From assembly GCA_050084515.1 (NCBI GenBank), contig CM114275.1, positions 10,912,001-10,976,000 on the forward strand: 64,000 nt of DNA. Direction: 5' to 3'. Each line of letters starts with the position of its first letter. Position 1 is the stretch's first letter. A program made the translations under genes and the position numbers. This stretch comes from Blasia pusilla (lineage: Eukaryota > Marchantiophyta > Marchantiopsida > Blasiales). Below are positions 8,493-18,136 of the stretch, piece by piece. The notes below the pieces were generated by a model that saw only the letters and a list, made by a program, of their open reading frames with translations, was not told the origin of the DNA and searched no databases.

Positions 8493-10564
8493 GATTGTAT
8501 CGGAGGGGAATGTCACCCACCACTGGATCCAGGACTGCGATCGGGTGAAGAAGGTGCTTACGACGCATCCGGCAGAGTACAAGGGGTTCTTGGGGGATGC
8601 CCTGGTACATCAGATGCTTGCAAAGGGTGCGTAGATAAAAAAAGAAGAAGACGTGGGCAAATAAGTTTATTTCCCAAGATGCAGCCGTAACAATCCTTTG
8701 CTGGTCAAAGATACAGGCCGCAAAGAAGAGCGCTGCACTGGAGCTGGAGCGGAGGGAGAAAGTATCTGGGTCTAAGCGGGCAAAATTCATCCAAGCTGCA
8801 GTATCTGCACCCACGAAATACATGACGAGCAAGATGCAGCATTACATCAGCATTCTCAACCCCGAACTTGGTCCGGAGTTTTACAAGGAGCTGAAGGCGA
8901 TTATCAAGCGCTAGCGGAAAAGGGATGAAGATCCGCAAGGTCAGATTGGGGAGAAAGTGTCCTTGGATCGCGTGCATCGGTTTGCGTTGTCCGGAATAAG
9001 CGAGTTTAGGAGGATCCGATTGATGAAAATCAGTCTCGAGGGCACATAGGCCCAGAAGAGGGCGGCACACCATCCTCCGGGTGTGTCAGATCGAGTGATC
9101 TCCCACTGGCTCCGTGAATGGTCGTTCTGGGACGCGTTGTGGGTTATCGGGAAGTCCGTGCTGGACGGTCTCCAAGCGGAGCTCAAAAGATTAGAGCCCA
9201 TTCCGGATGAAGCAAACCTGGAAAGTTCTGTAGATTTCAAGGTTTGGCTCGACGACATCCGGGACAAGCCAATCAAAAACCCAAGATTTAAAACGATGTT
9301 CAAGGTTTGCGTCCTCCCTCAGGCAAGATCAAGCAAACGAGGGGAACAAACGAGATCAAGCAAAGAAGAAGCGAGATCTTCAGGAGCAGACGGCCAATTC
9401 AGTTTGAGTAAAAGCTGCCCAACGGATGGTCTTCAGGTACCTCGTCCACTGTAAGAATCCAGGTACATGGGGAAAATTACCGGCAGACTTGAAATTGTGG
9501 GCTTCGCCGCCTTTTCTCCGACTTGAAATTGTGGGCTTCGCTGCCATCTCCGAAGACAACGGAGAGATATTCTCCATGTACGACATGGAGATGGCTCAGC
9601 ACATGTCCGATTGGGAGGTGGAGAATTGCCCGATTTGGCTTGACTTCAACAACCTTGAAGACATCACCGAGAAGGATTTACAATTTCTTTATGATGCAAT
9701 GGCCTCAGGACGAGACGACATCCCCAATTTTGTGCAGCCTGAAGACTTTTTCAGAGGAGATGCGGAAGAGCAAGCCCTCGAGACAGCTGAGTTGGCTTCA
9801 AAGGTCCGCACAGCCAAAGACAAATCCACAGCGGGTCTCAAAGGCAAGGCGAGGGGAGGGAAGAATTACGAGGCCGAGTCTTGCCAAAGAAGCATGAAGA
9901 TTCAAGGCGAGAGGCAGAATCGTCCGGGCGAGCGAGGAGAGAGGGTCGGACCAAGTCCTCGGCAAAAAAAACCCCACCAGAGTCTGAGGTCATAGAGACC
10001 CCGACAAGCCGTCCGCTGACTCGGGAGAAGCGGAAGCGAGAGGTGTCAGGGTTGTCCCAAGGAGAATACAGTCCATCATCCTTGGGAAGACACAGAGAAT
10101 CAACAACCCGGACAAGCGTCCTCCTTCAATTCACGAATTTACTGGATGAGCTGAAAAGCTTCAATTCTCAAGCGTCGACATCCGCCATTGATAAATTGAC
10201 AACGCTGGGACGGAAGCTCCAACGAAACGGGCACGCTCCCTGGACGGTGAATGGAGTTGTCGAAGAGGTTGCGATGGATCTACTGATCGCTGATGTGCCC
10301 TCGGGGTTGCGATTGTGGGACGAGAATCTGTTGGACGGGGTACTTGACTGGAATCTTCCCCTCTCTTATGACCAAATCGCGCTTTTGTTCTCGTTTGCAG
10401 ACGCCTATCTGAGTGACACGGGCTGCTTCTTAGTGTTGACTGGAGGGAGCGAGGACGAGCTTTTCAATCTCCAGTGCGTCAAGAGGTCGCTAAAGTGGAG
10501 GACAGCACAATCGTGGATCATAAAAAATGAGTACCCACTCTGATCCGCGACGAGTTAGATTCGG
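8493..10564 (+). pseudogene. Methyltransferase-like main exon (motif IV), right copy
   Basis: Same content and order as 3,874-5,900 on the other strand, more damaged. Stops fall in GA-stop-IKK (about 8,634), IIKR-stop-RKR (about 8,911) and LEGT-stop-AQK (about 9,045). Frameshifts occur near 9,325, in the duplicated segment at 9,490-9,545, and near 9,890. Motif IV reads LLIADVPSGLRLW near 10,300, so both arms share the unusual xPSG core. The 220-codon frame from 9,881 to 10,543 is the best-preserved part and ends SWIIKNEYPL before a TGA and a GTAAGG donor at 10,565. Confidence 0.6.
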
Positions 10565-10894
10565 GTAAGGCTCAATTCCTGTTGTATAATCTCAAATATA
10601 TATTCAAATTCGAATCTCAAATATATATTCAAATTCGGGTAAGGCTCAATGCGTGTGAATTTCAGATAGTTTATCTCCGTTGTTTTCGTCCGTGAGCAAC
10701 CCGTCAGAAGGCGACGGGTTGTTGGCTTAGAGCAGCCCATGCTTGGCTAAGAGCAACCTGTCGGTTTATGACTGGTTGCATCTTTCCCAAAAACACAGGG
10801 AAAACCGTGGTGTACCTGCAACCCGTCGCAACCCGACGGGTTGCAGTTGCTTTTGGTTTTTCCCTATGTTTCCAGAAAGCTGCAACCCGTCGGC
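10565..10894 (+). repeat. Stem-loop intron, right copy, 3' end replaced
   Basis: The intron starts GTAAGG and contains a 33-bp tandem duplication (CTCAAATATATATTCAAATTCG) at about 10,598-10,640. Stem-loops lie at 10,696-10,722, 10,753-10,779 and 10,818-10,844, with centres AGAAGGC, GGTTTAT and GCAACCC. The last hairpin is interrupted after GCAACCCGTCGG at about 10,892, where an inverted exon fragment begins. Confidence 0.8.
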
Positions 10895-11075
10895 TTGTCG
10901 GGGTCTCTATGACCCCAGACTCTGGTGGGGTTTTTTTTTGCCGAGGACTTGGTCCGACCCTCTCTCCCCGCTCGCCCGGACGATTTTGCCTCTCGCCTTG
11001 AATCTTCATGCTCTCTTTGGGAAGACTCGGCCTCGTAATTCTTCCCTCCCCTCGCCTTGCCTTTGAGACCACTTC
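10895..11075 (-). repeat. Inverted copy of an upstream exon segment
   Basis: This 180-bp stretch is the reverse complement of about 9,834-10,010 in the same arm (the Lys/Arg-rich linker with CCCCACCAGAGTCTG). The left arm has no such insert at the equivalent place. It replaces the splice acceptor and first codons of the next exon. The left junction falls inside a stem-loop half (CGTCGGCTTGTCGG is shared by both sequences) and the right junction shares GACCAC. This looks like template switching or break repair with microhomology. Confidence 0.8.
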
Positions 11076-11591
11076 TACATTTACTGCTTCGTTCGGCCCG
11101 AGCACAATTTCGAGGTGTTCAAGATCCAGGATCCTGTGGATCCATGCTCAGATGGGTACAACTTAGATAGTTTGTACGATTACCCCCTCCCCCCCCCCCC
11201 CCCGCGGGAATTTACATGCAAGATGGTACCCCACTTTTGGGAGGAAGGGAAAAGTCGCCAGCCTTGATGGAAACGCTCATCGAGCTCTGCTCAAGGTCGG
11301 GTGACTTGGTGTTCGACTTAGTGGGCCTTTCAGGGGCGAGTATCAAAGACGCCTGGCAGAGTGGCAGGAACATTTCTCGCCTCGAGGGAAGGCAGAATCG
11401 CTTGACCTTTGCAAGGAGGCAAAGGCGAATCTGAAAGGCTCGTTGGGGCGTACAACTCTCCACTGAAGCCGAGAGCTCCGGTTCCAGACCCACCATTGGT
11501 AGTGACACCATCGTCACTTCCAACGATTCCAAAAATTGGGAGGGCAAGGTCGAAAGTAATTTTGCAAGAGCTCTCGGACGATGACGAGTGA
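11076..11591 (+). pseudogene. Methyltransferase-like C-terminal exon, right copy
   Basis: Homologous to 2,763-3,275. It has lost the first codons, carries a frameshifting poly-C run at about 11,187-11,204, reopens at 11,216 with GTPLLGGREKSPALMETLIELC and GDLVFDLVGLSGASIKDA (same altered SAM loop as the left copy), shifts again near 11,400, and ends LSDDDE-stop at 11,589. It is clearly non-functional. Confidence 0.6.
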
Positions 11592-12939
11592 GTTTAAAGA
11601 ACTCAACGACCCAGCTTGACTGCAGCGTTTGGAGTAGGGAGTTATTTGATGATGAGGCAAAAGATTTCATAGAATAGATCAAATGTACAGTTCCGAGCTT
11701 TTTTCGAATGATACAAAGGAGAATATTTTTTTGAACGATGGTGGTGCTTGTAAAAGTTTGCTGAACATTTTTTATGTCTTTTCGAATGTGATCGTCTATG
11801 TACTCTGCGGACTTCTATTTTGCAACCCGTCGGATTTCTCCTGCTTGCAACTTTTCACTTTTTGACCACTGCACCTTTTTAACCACTTCCAGGCAACCTG
11901 TCGGATTCCGACATGTTGCCTGATCGGACTCTTTCCCTGTTGGTCCAACTTAAGAGGTAGCCTGGCGGGCTTCTTCACTTTGGCACCTTCCCCTCAACTC
12001 GTAAAAGCAGGCGTAGGCTTCTTTTCTTCTCTCAGACGTGTTGGATTCCTACTACCTGTGCGATTGCCATCATGGTATTACCAAGGACGGAGCACATATT
12101 GATACTGGATGGGTGTCACATTGCAGAGCGTACAATGTATACTGCCGAGGAAGGCGGTGGGACTCAAATCAGGTTACATGGGACCGTTATGGTGTACCTA
12201 GGGGGGGGGCAAGGCTCTCAAATTTTCCAACATTTTTTATCCCCGTCTACAATCGGCCAGAGGAGCCACTTGTATCCCAGGACATTCCTTTTGTATTGTC
12301 ACCGAGGAGAGTTAGGAGTAAATTTATAGATGACGAGGCTGAAGAAATCATAGACTAGGTCAAATGTACATTTCCGAGGTTCCTTTGGAAGAAATAAAGG
12401 ATGAGATTTTTTCAACCGATAATGGTGTTTGTAAAATTTTTCTGGAATATTTTTTTGGACTTGTGGATTGTATTCTTTTAGCTACTCAGAATAACAATTT
12501 TGCAACCCGTATGATTCCGACAGGTTGCAACTTTTTGCTTTTTGCCCACTGCAACTTTTTAACCATTTCAGGCAAGTCGTCGGATTAAACGGGTTGATCG
12601 GAGTGATCGGAATCTTTCCCTGTGAGACCAACTTCTGACGCATTGTGGCGGGCTTCTTAACTTTTGGCTCGTTCCTCTACATTCGTCAAACGAGTTGTAG
12701 GCTTCTTTTCTTGTCTAAGATGTGCAGGATTCCTACTACCTGTCGGATTGCCATTTCGGATTCCCAACGTGTTGGATTTTCGTGGGTGCAGGGTGGAAGG
12801 AAATCACTTCTAAAAATCTTTCCTTTCTTATGGTGAGCTTTCTTACGGGTTGGGAGGGGTGCAGCTTCTCGGTTTCTCAGCTTTAGGATCTGAATGAAGG
12901 GACATCACTTCCTCTTTACTCCAGACAGCTAACAATCTT
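11592..12939 (+). pseudogene. Right-arm sequence 3' of the methyltransferase
   Basis: Counterpart of left-arm 1,590-2,760. It holds the conserved small frame at 12,072-12,329 (shifted after a poly-G run near 12,200), degenerate stem-loops near 11,824, 11,893, 12,502 and 12,573, and short frames after 11,683 and 12,364 that mirror each other (SSELFSNDTKENIF and SEVPLEEIKDEIF with matching VCKSLL/ACKSLL tails). These two similar tails suggest that a roughly 680-bp block was duplicated in tandem before the inversion formed. Confidence 0.45.
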
Positions 12940-13194
12940 TTGGTTCAATTATTGTCTCATGTGTTCACATTTCACAAAGGTGGTCTTGAGCAGACACCAC
13001 TCATAACCAACAGAAAGTTGGTTATGGGGCAATTCAGGGGCGGCCATGATGCAGGCAACAATCCCTGCAAAAAGAGAGGTTGGCATCGTACCGATGCGCA
13101 TCCGGGTGGTCCTCCAACAAAAATACTCATGGGCACTGCTTATTGTAGACCGAGACAGGCAATGTTAAGAAACTTAGGCTCACATGGAGAGTGA
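12940..13194 (+). other. ORF conserved in both arms, function unknown (right copy)
   Basis: Partner of 1,346-1,585. The frame is open for 84 codons with LITNRKLVMGQFRGGHDAG and HPGGPPTKILMGT, and has four residues that are absent from the left copy. No recognised domain. Confidence 0.35.
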
Positions 13195-13456
13195 TGGAAA
13201 AATGTTTGTAGTGGTCTTATGATGTCTAGTTTTGTTCCGCCCCCTGGAAAAAGGAGGTTTCTTTAGGCCCGAATGTGGACCACTACCTACTCTCTTCTAA
13301 AGATTTCATGAATTTGAAAGCAAACAAAAATTTCAAATATGTCAAAAATTTTTGAAGAGAGGAGGCGAATTTGGCCCTTTTTTTTTAAGAGAGACTCTCC
13401 TCTCTTCCTCTCTTCCTCTCCTCTCTTCCTCTCTCCTGCCAGAAAACCAGCCCCCG

Positions 13457-14407
13457 TCGAGTCCCCCTGTACACGATCGAAAAGTAAGCAGCAAGACAGT
13501 AGGAGTTCCATCCAAGTGGATGCCATTCCATCAGCAAGAGAGATAGGTGTTGATGATGCTATTCCACTAGGTAGGGAGGCTCCAAGGATGGATCCCACTC
13601 CACCCCTGAGAGAGAGTCAATTGGTGGAACCCATTCCACCAGGTGGGGAGGCTCCAAGGGTGGAACCCACTCCACCGCCGAGAGAGAATCAATTGGTGGA
13701 ACCCATTCCACCGGGTGGGGAGGCTCCAAGGGTGGATCCCACTCCACCCCCGAGAGAGAGTCAGTTGGTGGAACCCATTCCACTAGGTGGGGATTCTATC
13801 AATGCGGATGCCACTCCACCTCCGAGACTTCAGCCTAATAAGGAACTCATTCCACCAGAGGGGGGAGCCGAAAGTGTGTATGCATAGTGTCGAGGTGATA
13901 CGCCTGTGGAACCCATTCCACATACTCCATGTGGTGAGAATGGGGCAGCCATCCATCATGAAGGGGTTACAGACGATCCGCATTTGGTCAAGACAACCGG
14001 CTCTGCATTTCGCACCCCTATTCATGAAGACGTGCAGATTCCTTTTGCAAATCCGGTGGCATTGGAGGATCATGAAGATGCTGATGATGACATCCTTCTG
14101 AAGAAAAAACTATCCTCTAGAGAATTGAGAGCTTTGAAGAAAAATTTGGGCAAGACGTTGTTGAATGATATCAATGACAACATTAGTAGTGAGGTACCTA
14201 AACTTGGCACTCACTCACAAGTGACCAAGGCCAAGAACGTGAAGTCCACACGAACAGGTTTGACACCTACTGTCGAGGAGTGTAGGGAATTAGGAAAGTC
14301 AAAGTTTGAAGTCCTCCAACAAATGATGGCAACCCCCCAACCAAGATGGCTAAACGGAAGAACAAGTACGGCCAGCTCAACCCAAGAGTGGAAAAGAAAC
14401 ATAAAAA
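13457..14407 (+). pseudogene. N-terminal region of Mutator-like gene with Pro-rich repeats
   Basis: Open frame reading PVESPCTRSKSK, then 24-residue repeats of the type EAPRVEPTPPPRENQLVEPIPPGG, up to a TAG at about 13,885. The frame resumes at 13,906 with EPIPHTPCGENGAA and an acidic/basic region to NIKR, followed by a GTATGAATG donor at 14,408. The boundary with the inverted repeat at 13,455 is abrupt, so the true start is not visible. Role unknown; low-complexity N-termini are common in transposases. The link to the downstream transposase exons is inferred from strand and from the shared CCATTCCAC motif. Confidence 0.4.
13560..13800 (+). repeat. 72-bp coding tandem repeat
   Basis: GAGGCTCC recurs at 13,576, 13,648 and 13,720, and GGATTC replaces it at about 13,791, giving a 72-bp (24-residue) unit in just over three copies. 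Each unit contains both CCCATTCCAC and CCCACTCCACC, encoding EPIPP and DPTPP or EPTPP. The opposite strand is open across the repeat too, as expected for a short repeat with a length divisible by three. Confidence 0.9.
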
Positions 14408-15929
14408 GGTATGAATGTATGTATGAGTATGCACTCTCTATGTGATTTTGTGATTATGGCAAGAGTCCTTGTTCTCTACCTCCAATTTTGCTCTCTTATT
14501 TTACTTTCATAATAGCTTAGCATGGATAGTAATGATATTCCTATCTCTGATTTTTTTCTGGTTTTGTCATTGCAGATAGCGTAGATGGAGATGTTCCCAT
14601 ATTGGATATGGAAAGCTAGATTCCAGAGTCATTGCCCTGTGGTTTTTTAGATACTTCTCTCACGGCAGAAGTATACCCTCGTTAGTTTTTGTCATTAGCG
14701 CTGTAGTTTTTGTACTTCTCGGACCTTACCTGAAAGTAATTTTGTACGTAGGCTCTTAAAGAATGTACTACAGGTATATAGTTAGTTCTTCACTTATACT
14801 TAAGTGACAGGCCCCATAGTAGTAGAGTTAGAAGAGGTTTACACAAGTGGGACATGCTACCACTAGGAATGCCACCACCTTGTACAGAAAGTATTTGATT
14901 CTGAATTCAAAGTGGTGGGAGTTCACAAACTTCCATGATTTTTTTTCATACACTGCGTACGATTTGGGCAGAAAGTTCTTGAGGTTCAAGAGCAATGTAG
15001 CACGCAGATTGGAGGGCAATCCAAATGAGTAAAGTTATTCTAAGAAATTCTTGTACCTTCCCATGCTTAGGAGGAAATCATCACCGAAGCATTCCATGTG
15101 TCTGAGAAACCATTCCAGTTCTCAGAGAAGCCATTCCACCTTTATAGAAGCCATTCCATGTGAAGGGAAAGCCATTCCATGTCTATGGGAATCCATTCCA
15201 TGTCAATGCAAAGCCATTCCATATGTCAGTGAAGACATTCCACTGGTAATGGACAGGGGTAGGATCTTTTTGAAAGCAGGAATGCAGAATGGGAACCTAA
15301 TGCAGACTTCTTCATTCACCTAAAAACCCAATACATGCCATTTGTTAAACCATGTCCAACCAGATTAGTAAATGTTTGAATAGCACTTTTGACACCTGTT
15401 CTTTCTGTCTTATTAACATACATGGAAACATTGATCACAGAATTGGCCTCCCCGAAATGGCCACATCTGATATGCTTGCAAGTGGTAGCTCTTTAACAAG
15501 GAGGATATTATCCATGAACAATATTTTTTTTCAAAGTGATATTCCTCCAGGACTTATCTCAGCCAACAAGCTTTCTTGGGATGACGATCATGTAGCATAC
15601 ATACCTTGGGAAAGATTACATGATTTCATTCTTGGCGAGGGGCATGGCGATGGAAGGAACCCAACAACATTCTGGAAAGGAATGTCAAGATTGGGCAAGG
15701 GCTGCTCCAGAGACATGGATGGAGGGGGTCCATTGTACGCAATATACTATTGTGCGTATGGCCCAACTGATCTGCGCCAAATGCATCAAGAGATTGTGCA
15801 TAGGTGCCCACTATCTTCTCCTATCCATTCACATATTTCAAACTTTGATTATTGAGGAGAGTGGATGACCATTCAGTTAGAAATTGTTTAGTGTGTTAAT
15901 TTCACATCAGCTCCTTTTGTTGTGTTTAC
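14408..15929 (+). pseudogene. Middle exons of Mutator-like gene
   Basis: Three pieces can be supported. After the acceptor TTTGTCATTGCAG at 14,575 there is a short frame, VDGDVPILDM. At 14,847-15,032 a frame contains FFSYTAYDLGRKFLRFKSN. At 15,352-15,855 a frame contains DDHVAYIPWERLHDFILGE and then YAIYYCAYGPTDLRQ, which resembles the Y-x-C-x-YGP-D-R segment near the N-terminus of some Mutator-like transposases; its first half may be chance, and a frame change lies between the two parts. The rest (14,640-14,820, 15,033-15,340) is non-coding and holds a cluster of CCATTCCA motifs. Confidence 0.4.
15088..15245 (+). repeat. Cluster of CCATTCCAC-type motifs
   Basis: Eight CATTCCA cores lie at roughly 20-bp spacing (about 15,089, 15,111, 15,131, 15,151, 15,173, 15,193, 15,211 and 15,236), most as GCCATTCCATG or GACATTCCAC. 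The cluster is intronic or intergenic, unlike the related coding repeats at 13,560-13,920. Confidence 0.85.
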
Positions 15930-16896
15930 ATGTCTGCTCTCCCCAAAAGTGGAAGAGGTAGTAGGCCGCGAGGACAAATCATAAGTAGAGGCGAGAGTTG
16001 CAAACGTGGGTGTCAATGTCATTTTACAATCCTTGAAATCAACACTCCTCCGCATGTTGCAAAGATCACCTACAAAAATAGAGCTCACGTGGATAAAGCC
16101 AACAAGCCATGCCATGGAAAGGACGACAAAGCATGCATAGATACACCGAAGATGTTTGCTCCTAGGATTTCAGATGATCTAAAGAATTATGTGAAAGAGA
16201 GGCTTCGCATGGGGGTTAAGCCCCACCAGATCCAAGCCGAGCATTCAAAGATGTTGAAAGAGCGCTCGTTGACGGATCCCAACTTTGAGGAGAGTTTGAC
16301 CCGATATGACTTCATGCAAATGCATGATATACGAAACATAAAAAAACAATTCAATCAGGAGACATTTCTTTATGCTAGGAGCGAGAACGAGTCCTTGAGC
16401 TTGTTTGTTGAGTATTCTTCTGAGAAGGTGTTCATTTACGAGCCTTACATGGATGAGACACATCCATTCATTCTGGGATTCCAAAGCCAATGGCAGTTGA
16501 ATGCTCTTGTAAAGTATGGACATGGCAGCGCCTTGAGAATAGATAGCACATTTGGCACAAATCGCAACAGGGTACTTGCTCTTACTTATTTTGTTGAAGA
16601 GATATTTCATGTGAAGTAAGGCTTCTTATTACTTTCATTCATGTTTTAATGATTCCATATAATCATGGTACTAACACTTGTATTGATGTTTTGTAGTTTC
16701 CCCTATATACTTTGCTGGTGTTTGATGATCACCACTCACGGATACCCGTGGCCTAGGTTCTCACATCTAGTGCAAAAGAAGTGTATTTGGGAAAGTGGTT
16801 GAAAGCTATCTTGGATAAATGTAGAGTCATCCAACCAAATTGGGAACCAAATGCGATCATTGTTGACGACGCTTTGGCAGAGCATAATACATTAAG
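15930..16896 (+). pseudogene. Mutator-like transposase, catalytic exons 1-2
   Basis: Exon 15,930-16,615 encodes a basic start, KRGCQCHFTI, then ISDDLKNYVKERLRMGVKPHQI (a DNA-binding-like helical region) and LRIDSTFGTNRNRVLALTYF with the first catalytic Asp. A GTAAGG donor follows. The next exon, 16,697-16,896 (acceptor TTTTGTAG), gives FPLYTLLVFDDHHSRIPVA, a TAG in place of the expected Trp, then NWEPNAIIVDDALAEHNTLR with the second catalytic Asp. The spacing fits the MULE DDE fold. Splice phases join cleanly. The single stop at about 16,755 is the only obvious lesion here. Confidence 0.75.
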
Positions 16897-17194
16897 GTGA
16901 GAATAAATGCCTCTGTATTCATTAATGACAATTGGCATGATGGGTTAACCGTAGATTTGGATAGGATAATCTTCTCACATTTTTTCTCACGCTGGATGAA
17001 ACCATTCCACCGTTGCAAAAATCATTTCCGCCAACATACATCAATATCCTTCTATGGTATGAGTGCTTTAACCAGCATTAGCTATGCATATGAATTTGTA
17101 TTCATTATGTTTCCAACATGTAGGAAACCAGTCCTCCTCAAGAAGGGAAACCATTCCACCAACATAGAAGCGATTCTATCTGTTCATAATGCAG
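16897..17194 (+). other. Intron of Mutator-like gene
   Basis: GTGAGAATA donor and ATAATGCAG acceptor. It contains two ACCATTCCACC motifs (about 17,000 and 17,148). Confidence 0.6.
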
Positions 17195-18027
17195 AGTAAA
17201 TGATTGGAACCCTTTGAACATGGCAATATTTCCAACAGCACACATCATTCTATATCTATGGCATGTACGGCATGACTGGTTAAAGCAGTTGAAGAAAAAG
17301 GTGCGTAGACATGGCATGAGAGCTGAAATGTCGCGAAGGTTAGGAGACATCATGTATGTGAATCGATGTGGCACATACACACGACAAGTCATTTTGAATG
17401 ACGCAAAGAGGGACCTACAGAAATTCTATGAAGACTATCAAGCGGAGTCAGAGTTTGTAAAGTACATACAAACATATTGGGAACCCAAGATTGGTGAGTA
17501 TCATTGTTGTTTCTTAAGTTTGAGTTTGGTTGTCGCATTCAATTATGCATTCAAATTTGAATTAACATTTCCTCATTGGTGCAATGACTTCAGCAAAGTG
17601 GGTAAAAGCAGCAAGGGACTATCCTCATGCAAATCAAGACACGAATGCGGCAATTGAGAACTATCATGGAAGCATGAAGGCTATCCTACATGATGACCAT
17701 AAAACATTATCACAGAGAAGAGGGGACTACCTAGTTTGGAAACTCATCAATGACATTGAGGCATGGTATTTCCACGTCCACTTGTTGAAAAGGAGAGGAT
17801 TTGTGACAAATGCGACACATGAAAAATACGTAAACAACGCTGTTTTGAAAGGGAAAGCAATTTCTGGTAGTGATGTAGAGATCATACGCACCAGGGGGGA
17901 GGTGAGTATGGCAAGAGTTAGGAGTCACACATTGGAGAATAAATGGTATGAAGTCTACAACTACGATACAGAGTGGGGTCATTGTGATTGTCCATGGTCT
18001 CTGAAGGGGAACATTTGCAAGCATATT
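17195..18027 (+). pseudogene. Mutator-like transposase, exons with catalytic Glu and SWIM finger
   Basis: Exon 17,195-17,493 continues VNDWNPLNMAIFPTAHIIL and LWHVRHDWLKQLKKKV, typical of the region between the second Asp and the Glu. After a 100-bp intron, exon 17,594-18,027 has NAAIENYHGSMK, where Glu is the likely third catalytic acid, then WYEVYNYD and CDCPWSLKGNICKH, a canonical C-x-C-x(n)-C-x-H SWIM zinc finger. Both exons are open throughout. SWIM fingers are a hallmark of Mutator-like transposases and their domesticated relatives (FAR1/FHY3 family). Confidence 0.8.
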
Positions 18028-18136
18028 GTAAGGGCCTCTTACATTCTTGTATTCTCCTTCTTTTCAAAGTGAATTGAACATATTACTTTACATATGTACT
18101 AAAAATGGTATTATATTATACTGAGTTTTTTTAAAG

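Larger units (their letters stand above)
7985..13455 (+). repeat. Right arm of the 12.4-kb inverted repeat
   Basis: Reverse complement of 1,085-6,400, in the same orientation as the ParB-like exons. The outer end reads CTCCTGCCAGAAAACCAGCCCCC, which mirrors the left end. The arm differs from its partner by a 180-bp inverted insertion (10,895-11,075), a local duplication of GACTTGAAATTGTGGGCTTC at 9,488/9,523, a poly-C expansion at about 11,187-11,204, and many substitutions. Confidence 0.9.

Noticed and set aside
6556-11591. ParB-methyltransferase gene as phage or bacterial contamination
   Set aside because: It has spliceosomal introns, copies are interrupted by plant-type solo LTRs and LINEs, and it shares a contig with plant ETFB and ADK.
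13559-13783. Minus-strand Pro-rich ORF
   Set aside because: Antisense shadow of the 72-bp coding repeat; the plus frame continues into the flanking exon.
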